In this document: in pieces, positions 1-10,994 of the stretch
Layout: every line of letters begins with the position of its first letter
Position numbering within the stretch: the stretch's first letter is position 1
Notes under the pieces: model-generated
Databases searched by the model: none
The model's input: only the letters and a program-made list of their open reading frames with translations
What the model was told of the DNA's origin: nothing
DNA from: Mytilus galloprovincialis
Lineage: Eukaryota > Mollusca > Bivalvia > Mytilida > Mytilidae
NCBI RefSeq assembly: GCF_965363235.1
Contig: NC_134849.1
Coordinates: 66,917,122-66,981,121 of the forward strand
Length of the DNA: 64,000 nt
Direction: 5' to 3'
Translations under genes and position numbers: made by a program

Positions 1-244
1 TCATTCACATAACAACCACGGAGGAGCGACACAGCAGACGAAAGTTTATACCCTCATTCTCATTTTTTTGAAAATTATTTGAGCGACACAATTTACTTCT
101 ATGTGGCGTTTGCATTTTCTGATGTCAGAAACGCGAAGCAATGAATGTCGTTTTAGGATTCTTTAGATGCTTTTTGTGTTTTTTGTTAGATATTCGTGTT
201 TGTTCTGAGATTATGACACAGTGATGACTGCTGTAACAATAGTG

Positions 245-520
245 TGACTATTTTACCTAGTATGTCTGTTTAGTTCACGCATCGTTGTAGCTATGACGGA
301 ATGTGTTGCGACTGTCATACAAGTGAGAGGTTTAGCGTTATAAAACCAGTTCAATCCACCATTTTCTACATTTGAAAATGCCTGTACCAAGTCAGGAATA
401 TGACAGTTGTTGTCCATTCGTGTTTTGTTATTTGGTTTTGTCATTTGATAAGGGACTTTCCGTTTTGCATTTTCCTCGGAGTTCAGTATTGTTGTGATCT
501 TACTTTTTTATTAGAAAGTA
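245..520 (-). repeat. dispersed mussel repeat, family R1
   Basis: This stretch is a reverse-orientation, diverged copy of the sequence at 18060-18470; both share the segments around 'gacagttgttgtccattcg', 'gcctgtacc' and 'gggactttcc'. Shorter pieces recur at 4805-4965 and 7255-7345. No protein is encoded. I recognise it as a common mussel dispersed repeat, but its class is unknown to me. Confidence 0.7.
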
Positions 521-1725
521 TGAAAAGATGATATCAAGATTTTTTATGTTAAATGCAGACACTAAAAATCATGAAAACTTTCGCAACCAGCTATGAAGTT
601 TATAAAATAAAAATTTAAAAAAAAATACACAAAAAGAAATATAGAAAGGATGATATCCATATAAGTATTCAAACTACTCCGCAATGATAGTCTTCATGTT
701 TTGTAAAGTTCAAGAGGAAGACAGGCTATCTAAAATTTAGATTATATGAACATTTCAATTGCCGTTTCCTCATCATTATCATTGTCTCTCTAATAATAAG
801 TGAACACTTCCGTCATTAGTCAATATCACAGGCCTTTGTGAACACGTGTGTATTAAAATAGATTGTTTGTACTAATCCAGATCTGAACTTAAGATGTGAT
901 GGCCACAATATGTAACAAAACTTCATAAATTAAACATATATCGAGCAGCAATTCAGCCACCCAATTAAACGAAATCGTCTGTGTAACACGATGAAGATAT
1001 TGAACTTGAAGTATACTGTACAATTTTCCATTTTTTGTTTTGTGTGCTACATATTTTTATTGGTACTTATGGGATCCAAAAATACATGATAAAAATACGC
1101 AATTTAAGTTCCGACAGGATGAAAATAAACAGCAGAAATATCGATATGTTTACTTGACCTTAAAGCGCATTAAATAATAAGCTTGCGTTAAAAAGATAGT
1201 TTGTTAGTAAAATATAATTTTGAAAAAACTATAGATATTTATATATATAGGAGTTCATTTGTGAATCCCAAAATCACTCTTTTGTTATTTGTTGGGTTTT
1301 TTAACGAATAACTGGGCTGTTATCATGATTATATACCAATTGTATCTAAACAATTGCAGATATACATTTACAGGGAAAATTAAAAACTGTATTAACCAAG
1401 TGTTATCATGTAGGTCACTTTGTACCTTGTAGAAAAGTTATATCTCTACATTTTCGAACATTACGGTAGATTTATATGTTAAAGTTAAATTTAAAAGGTG
1501 ATCATAAAAAACATACACACACAAATTCATTAAGTTAAATTCAGAATACGAGATACCATTGCTCATAATTACCTTTAACTTATAAATTTTTTTTTATAGT
1601 AATTCGGCAAAATAAATCTCAAATCAGTACACTTGTATTGAGTAGATACAACACAAACAAATGCAATTTATTTTGATATGAATGTAAAAACAAATCCAAA
1701 TAAAATAATTCGTGTTTATTTTTTA
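521..1725. other. AT-rich non-coding stretch
   Basis: No reading frame with recognisable protein content, no clear repeat and no RNA gene was seen here. It lies downstream of the NHL exon and may hold its 3' untranslated region. Confidence 0.5.
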
Positions 1726-2543
1726 TCATTTCTTCTTCACGTCAAAAAGAAAAACCTTTCCGTCATCATAATTACAAACAAGTAGCATATTTTCTTTTTT
1801 GTCAAAATCAATTCCCCACGGCTCATCCAGTCCATCTGATTTAGTAAGAAGTTCTTTATAATGGTGATCATTATCTGATACTACTACCACTGTGTTGGTC
1901 CTGTAATCAGTCACATACACATTCTCCTCCTCATCTGTTGTCAAACGGTGTAAATCCTTAAATTTATCATTTATAAACTTCCACATTAATGTTCCATCTA
2001 ACGAGAAGCAGTATATTGATGTATAGTCTATACAGACCAATCTGTCTCTGTCTACTGTAATGTCGTGAATATCGTCTGAAGGTAAAGCTATAGTACGTAT
2101 TACTTTACCTGTCAGGTCTATCACATGTATTATAATGTAATCAATAACAATGTACAGGTTATTATCATAATATGATATTCCGCGACAGGAACCCCTCATG
2201 TCAATTGTACTTGTAATAGAAGATGTATATATATTTATCATTAGGATTCTTATACCACAAGATACTGCCACAGTTTTACTATCTATCTCTGTTATGTAAT
2301 CTAGTACGTAGGACAAAGGAATTAAATTCATGTCAGTACCGTTTGAGTTATAAATGATAAGCTGTTCATTATAGAAGGTATACACTAGTGTATTGCCTGT
2401 TTTGATACAACTAGTAATGATCGGATTTTTTTTCGATGACCGTTCGATATTAAACTGCTGGCGCAAGGTGACAGAAACCGGAAGGTTGCTCTTGATAGGT
2501 GTTTGAGCCTGCATGAATGATTCTTCAACGGTTGTTGTGTTTT
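1726..2543 (-). CDS. C-terminal NHL-repeat exon of a TRIM-like protein
   Basis: The frame encodes about 270 residues of repeated beta-propeller units. Each unit ends in hydrophobic strands such as 'VYTFYNEQLIIYN', 'LYIVIDYIIIHVIDLTGK' and 'NVYVTDYRTNTVVVVSDN', and the last reads 'LLVCNYDDGKVFLFDV', the usual closing blade of mussel TRIM2/3/71-like proteins with RING/B-box, coiled coil and NHL repeats. An acceptor (ctatttcag) lies at 2544-2552, so this is probably a terminal exon; the open frame runs on to 2604 but that part looks intronic. The stop is at 1726. No RING, B-box or coiled-coil exon was found upstream to 4200, so the rest of the gene is either further away or absent. In the family the propeller binds RNA or protein partners; that role is inferred. 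The frame itself is unbroken. Confidence 0.72.
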
Positions 2544-2604
2544 CTGAAATAGATAATACAAAAACCATTGAACAAATACCTGTTGAAAAAGGATTGAATG
2601 TCAC

Positions 2605-3865
2605 AGCTGTATATCTTGGTTACATTTTAAATACACCATGGAATGTTAAATGGATGTGTGATATTTTGCGTATTAACTTCATTTTTATTGTTTGCTACAC
2701 TTGCTTATCATTTTCACTTTTACAAATTTCCCTGAATATTGTGTTACAGAATATTCCTTTCATTCGGTTTTAAGAAAGAAAAAAAATTCCAGCTTATACC
2801 AGAACAGAATTGTCAAATTCTCTAGCCAATATACAAGTACCAGTCGTTCCCCAGTCCAAGGAGCGATTTAATGAAGGACATTGAAAACAAAATACGAATG
2901 GTTTTTTTTTACATTTTGGATATCAGAAAAAATTAATTTCATATGTTACATTCACAATTAAAGAGCTTGTAATAAAACAATTGTGAAAATGGTTTTGCCA
3001 TATCTAATATTTTTAAGTGGCAATGAGTAATTATCAGTGTATCCCGTAAAGACATCGGACTATGAGAACTCAAATTAGTTTGATTAACAACTCGAGTTAT
3101 TACATAATAGGTAGGACCAAGTGATTCAAGAATCTTAAAAGTATAAAACTGGATGATATAGATGATAATACTATTTGGAAGGTAAACAAGCTGCTTTTTC
3201 ATGAAGAAAATAACATTGTGTGCTCTTTGGCTTTACAATATTTGAAATATTTTTATTTTAATTATTATTTTAAAGAGTTATTTCCTGTTTTAAGTTCATA
3301 ATAATTTATTTCACTCAAGTTCTCATATTTTATCTTACAAACTTAAACAGGACTGTATCAAAATTACAAAAAGTCTAAAATAAACAAAAAACAATGCATG
3401 AACATATAATGTATCAGCATTTCGTGTTTAATTTTTTGTCAACACGTCATCAACCCTAAAGGGTGACTGGGAAATATAAATATAGCCACTACAAGTCTTC
3501 TTCTGGTTTCCGTTTTGTGCAAGATCTCCACCTACTTTTATTGAAAGCCTTACTAAACATAACAAGAAGAGAAGCAACATAATTATGATAAAATCGAATA
3601 AATTTTCAGATTTAGAATAAATTATTTGTATTCATAGAATTAATAATAGAAACAATGATCCAATGATTCAAATTAGAAAAATGTGCAAATAGTGGAAAAC
3701 AAAAAAATCATTTACGAGTTACCGCAGTGCATGAATTAATTATTAGTGTCACGCGTTCCCGAGTTGAATATTTTTTAATATGGAATTATAAGATATTTTC
3801 CCTAACAGTGATAATAGATAAATGGAACTTCCTTTTTAATGTAAAGTTATCATATGGAACAAGAT
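2605..3865. other. non-coding stretch, nothing recognised
   Basis: AT-rich sequence with only short open frames of no recognisable composition. No B-box or coiled-coil exon that would complete the neighbouring NHL gene could be seen. Confidence 0.5.
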
Positions 3866-3867
3866 CT

Positions 3868-4065
3868 TCTTTCCCTTTCGGAGCACCTGAGATCATCCTC
3901 AGTTTTTGGTTGGTGGGGTTCGTGTTGCTTAATGTTTAGTTTTCTATGTTGTGTTTTGTGTACTATTATTTGTGTGTTTGTGTTTTTTTTCTTTTTTAGC
4001 CAATAGATATTGTCAGTTTGACTGTCCCTCTGATATCGTTCGTCCTATTGTATCGACTGCATCAA
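3868..4065 (+). repeat. retroelement 3' tail repeat, plus orientation
   Basis: The segment containing 'cctgagatc', 'ggggttcgtgttgct', 'gttttctatgttgtg' and 'gtttgactgtccctc' is the 3' tail that follows the Penelope-like reverse transcriptase frame at 20040-20225. Minus-strand copies lie at 7975-8095 and 53925-54030. It is a tail-only, 5'-truncated insertion. Confidence 0.65.
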
Positions 4066-4206
4066 TTGTGGTCTGACGCCTGCGGAATAATTTATCGGTT
4101 TTATTTTACTGTTTGCACGGTATGTGATTACTTTGCTTTATATACATATTTTATAAATCTCTACACTTAGATGGCATATTCACAAGGAATAAGGTATAAT
4201 CAAAAA

Positions 4207-4408
4207 CTAGTTACCAAGGTAAATAGGTAGGATAGTTCCAGTAATACTATTGTTTGTTCCGCTTCCGTTAGAACGTTTACAGATGACGTCAGCTATTTTT
4301 GCCAATTGCTCTTCCAATATATCGTCGGTTTCAAATAACTGAGCCTCTATATCAAAGTTTAAGTAACTAGTTTGCTAATTGCTTTCGTTTCATTCCGTTG
4401 TATATACT
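4207..4408 (-). pseudogene. HEPN gene exon 5: C-terminal tail
   Basis: The acceptor CCTTACAG precedes 4408. The exon completes a Glu codon and reads 'YIQRNETKAISKLV', loses one base near 4360-4370, then continues 'YLNFDIEAQLFETDDILEEQ', 'LAKIADVICKRSNGSGTNNS' and 'ITGTILPIYLGN' to a TAG at 4207-4209. Confidence 0.75.
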
Positions 4409-4804
4409 CTGTAAGGTAAACATTGAGACAAAATAATGTATTAAGACGTCAAATTTAAATTTTGTTATAAACCATTGATATTACTTTATCATATTCATTC
4501 CACGTATTTCTTATTTCTTCCAAAAATTGCAGTCTTCAAATTAGTCACAACACAATATGCAATTGTAACATTGAGCGCTTTGTTAGTCCTATACCGACAA
4601 ATTCAAAAGGAACTTTAGGTTCGACTGTCTGTCTGTTTGTCCATCTGAAACAAAATAGTCTGGCGAAAGTAAGCTGACTTGCTTTTACATTCATTTGTAT
4701 ATATAAACAGAACTATAGCACATTGCAACGTGTCGAAATGACACAATAATGTGGTAGGCGTATTGTCAGTATCTCATTTCCCTACCGTATTTGCTTTCTG
4801 GTAC

Positions 4805-4965
4805 ATTGGTAATACCATTTTTTAACGATACCAAACAGGTGGTTGAGAATTTCAATTATATGACAGTTGTTATCCATTCGTTTAATCTGTTTGAGCAATC
4901 AATTTTGCCATTTGCATAGGGACCTTCGTTTAAGAATTTTACTCGGTATTTTTCTGAATTTACTT
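4805..4965 (-). repeat. partial R1 repeat in the HEPN gene's last intron
   Basis: It shares 'atgacagttgttatccattcg', 'ttttgccatttgcatagggac' and 'tactcggtatttttctg' in order with the copies at 245-520 and, reversed, 18060-18470. Confidence 0.6.
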
Positions 4966-5052
4966 GTTACACTACAACTAAAGTTGTTGTACGTGCTGTA
5001 TAGAGTCATTGTATTTCTTTATTGAACACAAAAGATTTACAGAGGGAACAAA

Positions 5053-5290
5053 TTCATATAAGTCCAACCTGCCGTAGATATATATCATATAAGTCCAACC
5101 TGCTCATGCTGCTGTAGATATATATTTAATGATACTGATATGTTAAATCTACAACGATGTGGTAGACACACTAATATGTCATTAGCAGCAGATCATATAA
5201 GTCCAACCTGCTGTAGATATATATTTAATGATACTGATATGTTAAATCTACAACGATGTGGTAGACACACTAATATGTCATTAGCAGCAT
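5053..5290 (+). repeat. 99-bp tandem duplication
   Basis: A unit beginning near 'catataagtccaacctg' and ending '...gtcattagcagca' occurs twice with a 99-bp offset (for example 'tgttaaatctacaacgatgt' at 5141 and 5240), preceded by a shorter third start near 5057. The two full units look almost identical, so the duplication is recent. The 99-bp period keeps a 33-codon frame open, but I see no protein signal in it. Confidence 0.85.
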
Positions 5291-5561
5291 ATCAATCTCC
5301 TGACACTTATCTCATTCGAAATCATTATACGGATCATTCAGAAGTGTTTTAATTTTGATTTAAACTAACCGACTGATGACAACAAATTGCGATATTAAGG
5401 TAGGTTGCTGTGTTTTTTATGACAAATACAATCTTTTAACTTTTCTTCAACATCCATTTCAGTTTTTAACCAAAAGGACAATATTTTAGAAGTATTGTGT
5501 ATATCATGTGAATAGCTTTACACATCATAGATAATATATGCATTGAACATTCATGACAAAC

Positions 5562-5849
5562 CTTCTACAGGTAACAGAACCATATCCATCGACTCAGTAG
5601 TGAGGATCGTAATGCGTTCCAAAATCTTTTCTAGAAATAAAGCAATGATCGTTTGTAATTTTCCATCTGTTTCTAACATTTCCAGCAATATATCTACAAT
5701 CAGAACTAGACTTCCTTTTGTGGCAACAATAAATTCTATTCCATGTAAACCTTTATTTATTTCTTCTTTTAGAGAATTAAGGATATGAATATTTCTCTCT
5801 ACATCGTCCTCATTCTGAAAGATTATCTGTACACGAATCTTCTGTCTCC
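5562..5849 (-). pseudogene. HEPN gene exon 4: helical C-terminal region
   Basis: The exon is open throughout and reads 'RQKIRVQIIFQNEDDVERNI', 'GIEFIVATKGSLVLIVDILL', 'LQTIIALFLEKILERI' and 'ESMDMVLLPVE'. The acceptor is TTCTGTAG and the donor GAAG|GTTTGT at 5561-5556; both phases are 1. The amphipathic helical segment is shared by many bivalve HEPN proteins; its function is unknown to me. Confidence 0.78.
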
Positions 5850-6407
5850 CTACAGAAATAATAACTAAACATAATAATACTGATCGTTATTATATTCACA
5901 CATATTATACAACAGACGATGTTTAGTGATGGTGATCTGTTATATTCTATAATTCGTATAATTAACCACTTGAACTGCTGTAAGTACTCACCGGGTGTGA
6001 AAACTAGTTAAATTATCATTCCTATGACTTTTATACATAATAGTAGATGATTTTGACTGGTAAAAATACATAAGAACATATAAGAATTGCTGATTTAAAA
6101 CATATTTTAATTTGCACGCAGTAATGACACAAGAAATTACTCTTTTTTTTACACATGCAATATTATACTGAGTTAAACCAAAGACACTTCCATATTAATA
6201 TCATGTTTTTAATTTTCGATTATGTTTTGTGTTTGTTTTTATTTTAGAGGGATTTAATGAACTAGCAATCATTTACAAACATAATGTTAATGAAATAGTG
6301 TCAAAGTATCGCTGTTTCTTTGCTTTTGTGTGATTTTCTTTTTTTTATATTAGAGAAATCGGTATAGATTTTATAATTACCTCCAAATCTAATTAAATAT
6401 CTTTTCA

Positions 6408-6409
<2 letters not shown>

Positions 6410-6447
<38 letters not shown>

Positions 6448-6490
6448 TCTATACGAATCTACCAACCAGTAAACTTAATAGTCTTTCAGA

Positions 6491-6526
<36 letters not shown>
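6410..6526. repeat. paired (TA)n microsatellites with inverted flanks
   Basis: Two TA runs, about 6410-6444 and 6494-6526, flank about 50 bp. The inner edges are inverted copies ('gagtct' and 'agactc'), so the whole block could fold into a hairpin. Confidence 0.9.
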
Positions 6527-6531
<5 letters not shown>

Positions 6532-6710
6532 GATTGCAATGACTAAACCTCAACAGAGTATTTAGTTTGAAATTGAAAGCTTAATGCACCGTGTACGTTA
6601 CGAAATAGTTTTTTTATAATATTTTTGACTATTTAACTTATTCTACATGTACATACATTTGTACTAATGTATTTGTTTCAGATAATCTTTGAAAATCAAA
6701 ATGTATGAAC

Positions 6711-6815
6711 AATTATCTCCTGATTGTTCGTCCCGTAACAAAGATCTGAGATTCTTCAAACATTTATCAAAATTTTCACCCCAGTATAACTTTATTGGCT
6801 TCTTCTAAAACCTCA
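6711..6815 (-). pseudogene. HEPN gene exon 3: linker
   Basis: The acceptor CCTACAG lies just upstream of 6815. The exon opens 'LRF', then an in-frame TAG, then 'KKPIKLYWGENFDKCLKNLR' and 'SLLRDEQSGDN'. It ends before a weak donor T|GTTCAT at 6710. Start and end phases match exons 2 and 4, which supports the call despite its small size. Confidence 0.65.
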
Positions 6816-7074
6816 CTGTAGGAAAGATAGATATCAAAAAAATATATAAAGTGATGCACATTTAAATTACGGATAGAAGAAGACATTAAATAAACGTACT
6901 ATTCATTTTAACATTTGACTATATTTGCTTTGAGTATGATTAATTGTTTTCGTAAAAAAAAATCTTCTCTTTCGTTTAATAAGACATACATGACATAACT
7001 TTTTCTCTTTTCTCGTTATTTATATACATAAGACTGTTGGTTGTCCTATTTAAATAGTTTTACACTAGTAATTG

Positions 7075-7232
7075 TGAGGCCCTATATAGCTTGCTGTTCG
7101 GTGTGAGCCAGGGCTCCGTGTTAAAGACCGTACATTTACCTATAATGATTCACTATACTAAATTGTGATTTCCATGGAGAGTTGTCTAATTGGAACTCAT
7201 ACCACATCTTCTTATATCTATGTCCTTAACAT
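7075..7232 (+). repeat. dispersed mussel repeat, family R2
   Basis: It contains 'tgttcggtgtgagccaggg', 'accgtacatttacctataatg' and 'catggagagttgtctaattgg' followed by 'cataccacatcttc'. A related 3' end lies at 31195-31290. Confidence 0.65.
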
Positions 7233-7254
7233 CCCCCTTTTCTATACGAGGAAA

Positions 7255-7345
7255 TACCTGTTTCGGGTCAGGAGTATGAAAGTTGTTTTCCATTAGTTTA
7301 AGCAATTTTTTGACATTGGGTAAACTACTTTCTATTTGAATTTTC
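7255..7345 (-). repeat. short R1 repeat fragment
   Basis: 'tacctgtttcgggtcaggag' plus 'gaaagttgttttccattag' match the R1 family in order. It sits directly after the R2 copy. Confidence 0.5.
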
Positions 7346-7636
7346 TTTGGATGTCGATATTTCTGCTTTTTTACTTTTCATATCTCCTTTCCATTTCGTA
7401 TTTTTAGTTTTCCTCATGCATTGCGACTAACCAACATATTAAAACAAGCCACGATACTATAATTCCTGGAGGTATGCAGTGTCTACACTAGTTTTGCATA
7501 ACACAATCTGTTTGTGTCTTTAGCGAAAGATGCAATTCTGTTTTGACGGAATCGATTTTTTTGTAAGTCTTTTATTTAAACGACCAAAATCACGTGATTT
7601 ATCGTTATATTCGAAAGACTGTTGTTCTATAAATAC

Positions 7637-7750
7637 AGAACATATTTTAGTGATTCATATTTATAAAACATTGTCATATCAGGGGAGATAAAAAGAACAT
7701 ATTTTAGTGATTCATATTTATAAAACTTTGTCATATCAGGGGAGATAAAA
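7637..7750 (+). repeat. 57-bp tandem duplication
   Basis: Two copies of a 57-bp unit starting 'agaacatattttagtgattc' abut at 7693/7694 and differ by about one base (aaacattgtc versus aaactttgtc). Confidence 0.9.
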
Positions 7751-7974
7751 AGAAATGATAAGTAAATATACCTAATTTGTTTTTTAACACAATTAGTATC
7801 AGGGCTATTTTTTTATCTTTAATTTTAAAATTCCATTGTTTAGCTTTCAATTCTTATCGCTTATCGCTTTTAATCGTCCTTTCGTAAATTTTACGGACGC
7901 CTCACGAGTTGATTGTTCGTTATGGAATATCTGTTTCACAGATGATTGATACGTTAAAAAGAAGTGCGATAGAT

Positions 7975-8095
7975 ACAAGCTAGAGAAACAGTCAAACTCA
8001 TAAATCAAAAATAAACTGATAACACCATGGCTAAAAATGAAATAGACAAACAGACACATAAAAGTACACAAGAAACAACATATTAAACTAACGAC
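7975..8095 (-). repeat. retroelement 3' tail repeat, minus orientation
   Basis: The reverse complement carries 'agccatggtgttatcagt', 'gatttatgagtttgactg' and 'gtttgtctatttcattttt', the same tail seen at 3868-4065. It lies inside intron 2 of the HEPN gene. Confidence 0.65.
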
Positions 8096-9360
8096 GCAAC
8101 ACCCACCAAAAACAGCTGGTGTCGTCACTACAATCTCTCCCCTTTTTCCCTGATTGTAACTTTCCGAAATAGAATAATCAGCGCGTTTGTAATTACATGA
8201 GCATCAAGACGGATGCCACATGTGGATAAAGATATACGTACCAGTAGGTGACTGGTTGTAGTTTATAGAAGGAAAAATTGGCCACGTTTCCATGAAACCG
8301 TATAAGATGTCCATAATAATGTTGTTAAATAGTTTCACGAAATGGTAAAAGTCCCATTATTAATGTAGTCAAATCATAGCAGTATAACAATATGGTCAAC
8401 TACACATAGTCGGATACAATTCTATGTTGTTTTTAAGCTTTTTGTAATAAGACACTAGGAAGTTGCTCCGACAGAGTATTATTTGAATGCTTTTGTCCAA
8501 AAAAGTCCCAAAACTGCTGAAAAAATCGTGAATTCAAAATTGCTTTTACTTAACATATCGTCAAAAAACATGTACAGAAAGGAGAAAAAATGTTTGTCTA
8601 ACAGTTCAGAGTAATTGTGTTTACAAGGGGTAATCAGGTTATTATACTGTTAATTAGTTTATAAAACGATTCAAGTCCTATAAATCCTGTTAAAATTAAG
8701 ATGAACGTTGATGTTGGTCACCCGAACGTGATTGGAAGCAATTCGTAGTACTACGAGAGATGCTTGTATTAATGGTATTTTGGTCTTCAACTGTTATTGT
8801 TATAATGATTGAAAAGGACCAACGTTCACGAAATACCGTAAAACTTATCAAATCCAACTGGCGGTATGGTCAATGAAATTTGTTACTTATTTAAGTAAGC
8901 TTTTTTGTAAAATTATCTATGAGTATTCTTGCATTTTGGAACGAACGCATGGACAACAAATATTTATATCTTCAGCCAGTCTTTCTGCTTTGAACATTGT
9001 CAATATAATTAATGAAGAAATATCAAATATATCAAATATATCAAAATTCGTAGGAATAACTAGACGTGTGTCCTACTTATGAGTGCTGTAGGTTTACATG
9101 AAACACTAATTTCTCCTAAAGAAACAAATTTCTCATCTATGATCTATTGTATTGATACATGTTATTAGAGTTTTTTTAAAAAGAAATAGGGCTAGACTAA
9201 ACAAATTAAATTACCTTTGTTTAATATATTACTGTATGCAAAAACAAGTCAATGATGATTTCATGAATTAAAATGAAATGACGTCCATGTAAATTTGATA
9301 ATTAAATGACAATAAAAATACAGTGCATTAACAATTATCAAGGTAAATAGCATGCCTTAC

Positions 9361-9914
9361 ATTGTATGAACTCTTTCTCTTTGATTACGTTTTCATAGAT
9401 TTTCAGTATTTCAGTATCTATCCTATGTGTTCTATGTTCAATTGTCTGCTTTTCGAAATTTGTCTTGTGGAAAAAAATAATATCCATTCAAAATTTTCGA
9501 AGTAATCATCAAACATATTTGCATCAATATTGGTGTCGCATCGATGGGCAACTTGATTTCTGTAGCATCTTATTCGTTCAATACCATCTGCTAATTTGGT
9601 GTCTGCTTTGTTTGGAACAGCACTCCATCTTTGTGTGGGAGTAAGTATTAGCTGAAACTATCTTAAAAGTCTATAAATTAATGTAATATCAAACGAGCTG
9701 TATGTGTTTGGGTACTGTAATTGTCGTAAGTTTGCCTGCTGTTCGGGGTTAAAGTAACCAATATAGTTGATGCACTTGAGGTACAAATCACTGGCAGAAG
9801 TAGTTGATCGAATAACATCTCTTTGAATTTTCTGAAAAGTGTCGATGACGGCCATCGAGAGTCTAAAATATCTTTCCCTTTTTTCATTCTCAGTATCTGG
9901 TAGGAATTCTGCGT
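9361..9914 (-). pseudogene. HEPN gene exon 2: second DZIP3-type HEPN domain
   Basis: The acceptor TTTTGTAG precedes 9914 and the first two bases complete the Asp codon begun in exon 1. The domain reads 'RYFRLSMAVIDTFQKIQRDV', 'SSFDITLIYRLLR', then after a TAG at 9658-9660 'FQLILTPTQRWSAVPN', 'LADGIERIRCYRNQVAHR' and 'NMFDDYFENF'. Near 9474-9480 a run of seven Ts shifts the frame, after which 'HKTNFEKQTIEHRTHRIDTE' and 'IYENVIKEKEF' continue the domain. The donor is T|GTAAGG at 9360. The arginine-rich 'RCYRNQVAHR' is the RNxxxH signature typical of HEPN active sites. Confidence 0.78.
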
Positions 9915-10449
9915 CTACAAAATGGAACAAGTTACAAAAAATTGTTTACTGACTTTAATCTACTGTGAATTAATTATTATTCGTTTAGTACCAAGTTTTT
10001 GTGGATTCCGTGTTACAGATAAACCGTAAATTTATATGTCCAACGAATTACAAATGTTCCATTATTTTGTTTGAATCCCCAACTCAAATTTCACAGAAAA
10101 TACAAGTTTGCCTCCAGACAAAATTGTTACCCGCGATTGACTGACACATATATCATATAATTGCAATATATAACACATTTTTGTAAGTATAGGACTAATC
10201 GACTAATTGTTCCGGTAGTTTTATCAACACCAATTAGTTGGCGAATGATAGTGTATATATATAATCACAATGATATCGATTTCAGTATGTACAACTAACC
10301 TGTATACGATTCCATCGAAACTAGTGCAAAAGTTAAAGTTAAAGTGGGAATTTATAAATGGATACATAACATATACGACCCTAAAATTAAGTTATATTGG
10401 AAATCTGTTGGGTCAAATACTCAATGATATCGATTTATGTTAAACGTAC

Positions 10450-10994
10450 CACTAATTGCTTTGACCCTTGTAAGATCCTGTAGGATGGCAACACAATCTG
10501 TGTCGGATCTGCACACACTGTTATACATAGTTCCAAATGTGTCTTGTTGTAAAAATGAATCAATTCTCGTAACTATTAATCTGATTTCTGCAATCAACTT
10601 TTCGAAATATTTCTCAGTCACTTCTTCAGATTTGATGCATTGTATTGAATTTTTTGCATGAATCAGTCGTTGGATATCATCGGATATCATCGGATATTTC
10701 TACTTCTGTAACGTGGGGAGCATTTCCCCATTTGCATTTAGGCTCATCTAATATGTTTTCAGATCTTAGTATTTTGTAGCATATTTCAATTGTTAACTCA
10801 TCCATGTTTGGAAACTTGTCCATTAATACGACTTCATTTTCCTTTAAAACAAAACTGAAATGCCGCTTTGAATATTTCTGTTTTAGCCATGATGGAGTTA
10901 AATAATATCTTAAAATCATCTGCATAACTTTGAGAAATAATCTCAGAACAATGCACCCCAACTTTGCATGTCGATCTCTGAATAAATCGAACAT
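10450..10994 (-). pseudogene. HEPN gene exon 1: first DZIP3-type HEPN domain
   Basis: It starts at the ATG at 10994 ('MFDLFRDRHAKLG'). The domain core includes 'PNMDELTIEICYKILR', 'CKWGNAPHVTEVEISDDIQR' and 'YFEKLIAEIRLIVTRID', the DZIP3-HEPN pattern of a DIT(L)LYxLLR helix, a WGN turn and a DDIxRI helix. A 10-bp unit (cggatatcat) is present twice in tandem near 10676-10695 and shifts the frame inside the 'ISDDIQ' motif; with one unit the frame would be continuous. The donor is G|GTACGT at 10449, phase 1. Confidence 0.8.

Larger units (their letters stand above)
4207..10994 (-). pseudogene. DZIP3/HEPN-type gene, five exons, decayed
   Basis: Five minus-strand exons join in consistent phase: 10994-10450, 9914-9361, 6815-6711, 5849-5562 and 4408-4207. 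The product would have two HEPN domains of the DZIP3 (hRUL138) type, then a linker ('PIKLYWGENFDKCLKNL'), an alpha-helical segment ('LVLIVDILLEMLETDGKL') and a C-terminal tail ending 'ITGTILPIYLGN'. I recognise this layout from large bivalve families of unassigned function; HEPN domains in general act in RNA binding or cleavage and in defence, which is only inference here. Five lesions break the frame: a 10-bp tandem duplication near 10676-10695, an in-frame TAG at 9658-9660, a one-base loss in a T run near 9474-9480, a TAG near 6805-6807, and a one-base loss near 4360-4370. All splice sites remain plausible, so decay is recent. Some lesions in homopolymers could be sequencing errors. Confidence 0.75.

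Noticed and set aside
5053-5290. CRISPR-like array
   Set aside because: There are only two long direct units and no spaced short repeats; the genome is eukaryotic.
5140-5352. Protein with a 33-residue repeat
   Set aside because: The frame stays open only because a 99-bp tandem unit is a multiple of three; no acceptor, domain or paralogue is evident.
7847-8128. 93-residue Cys-rich membrane protein
   Set aside because: It is the reverse strand of a dispersed retroelement tail that recurs at 3868 and 53925.
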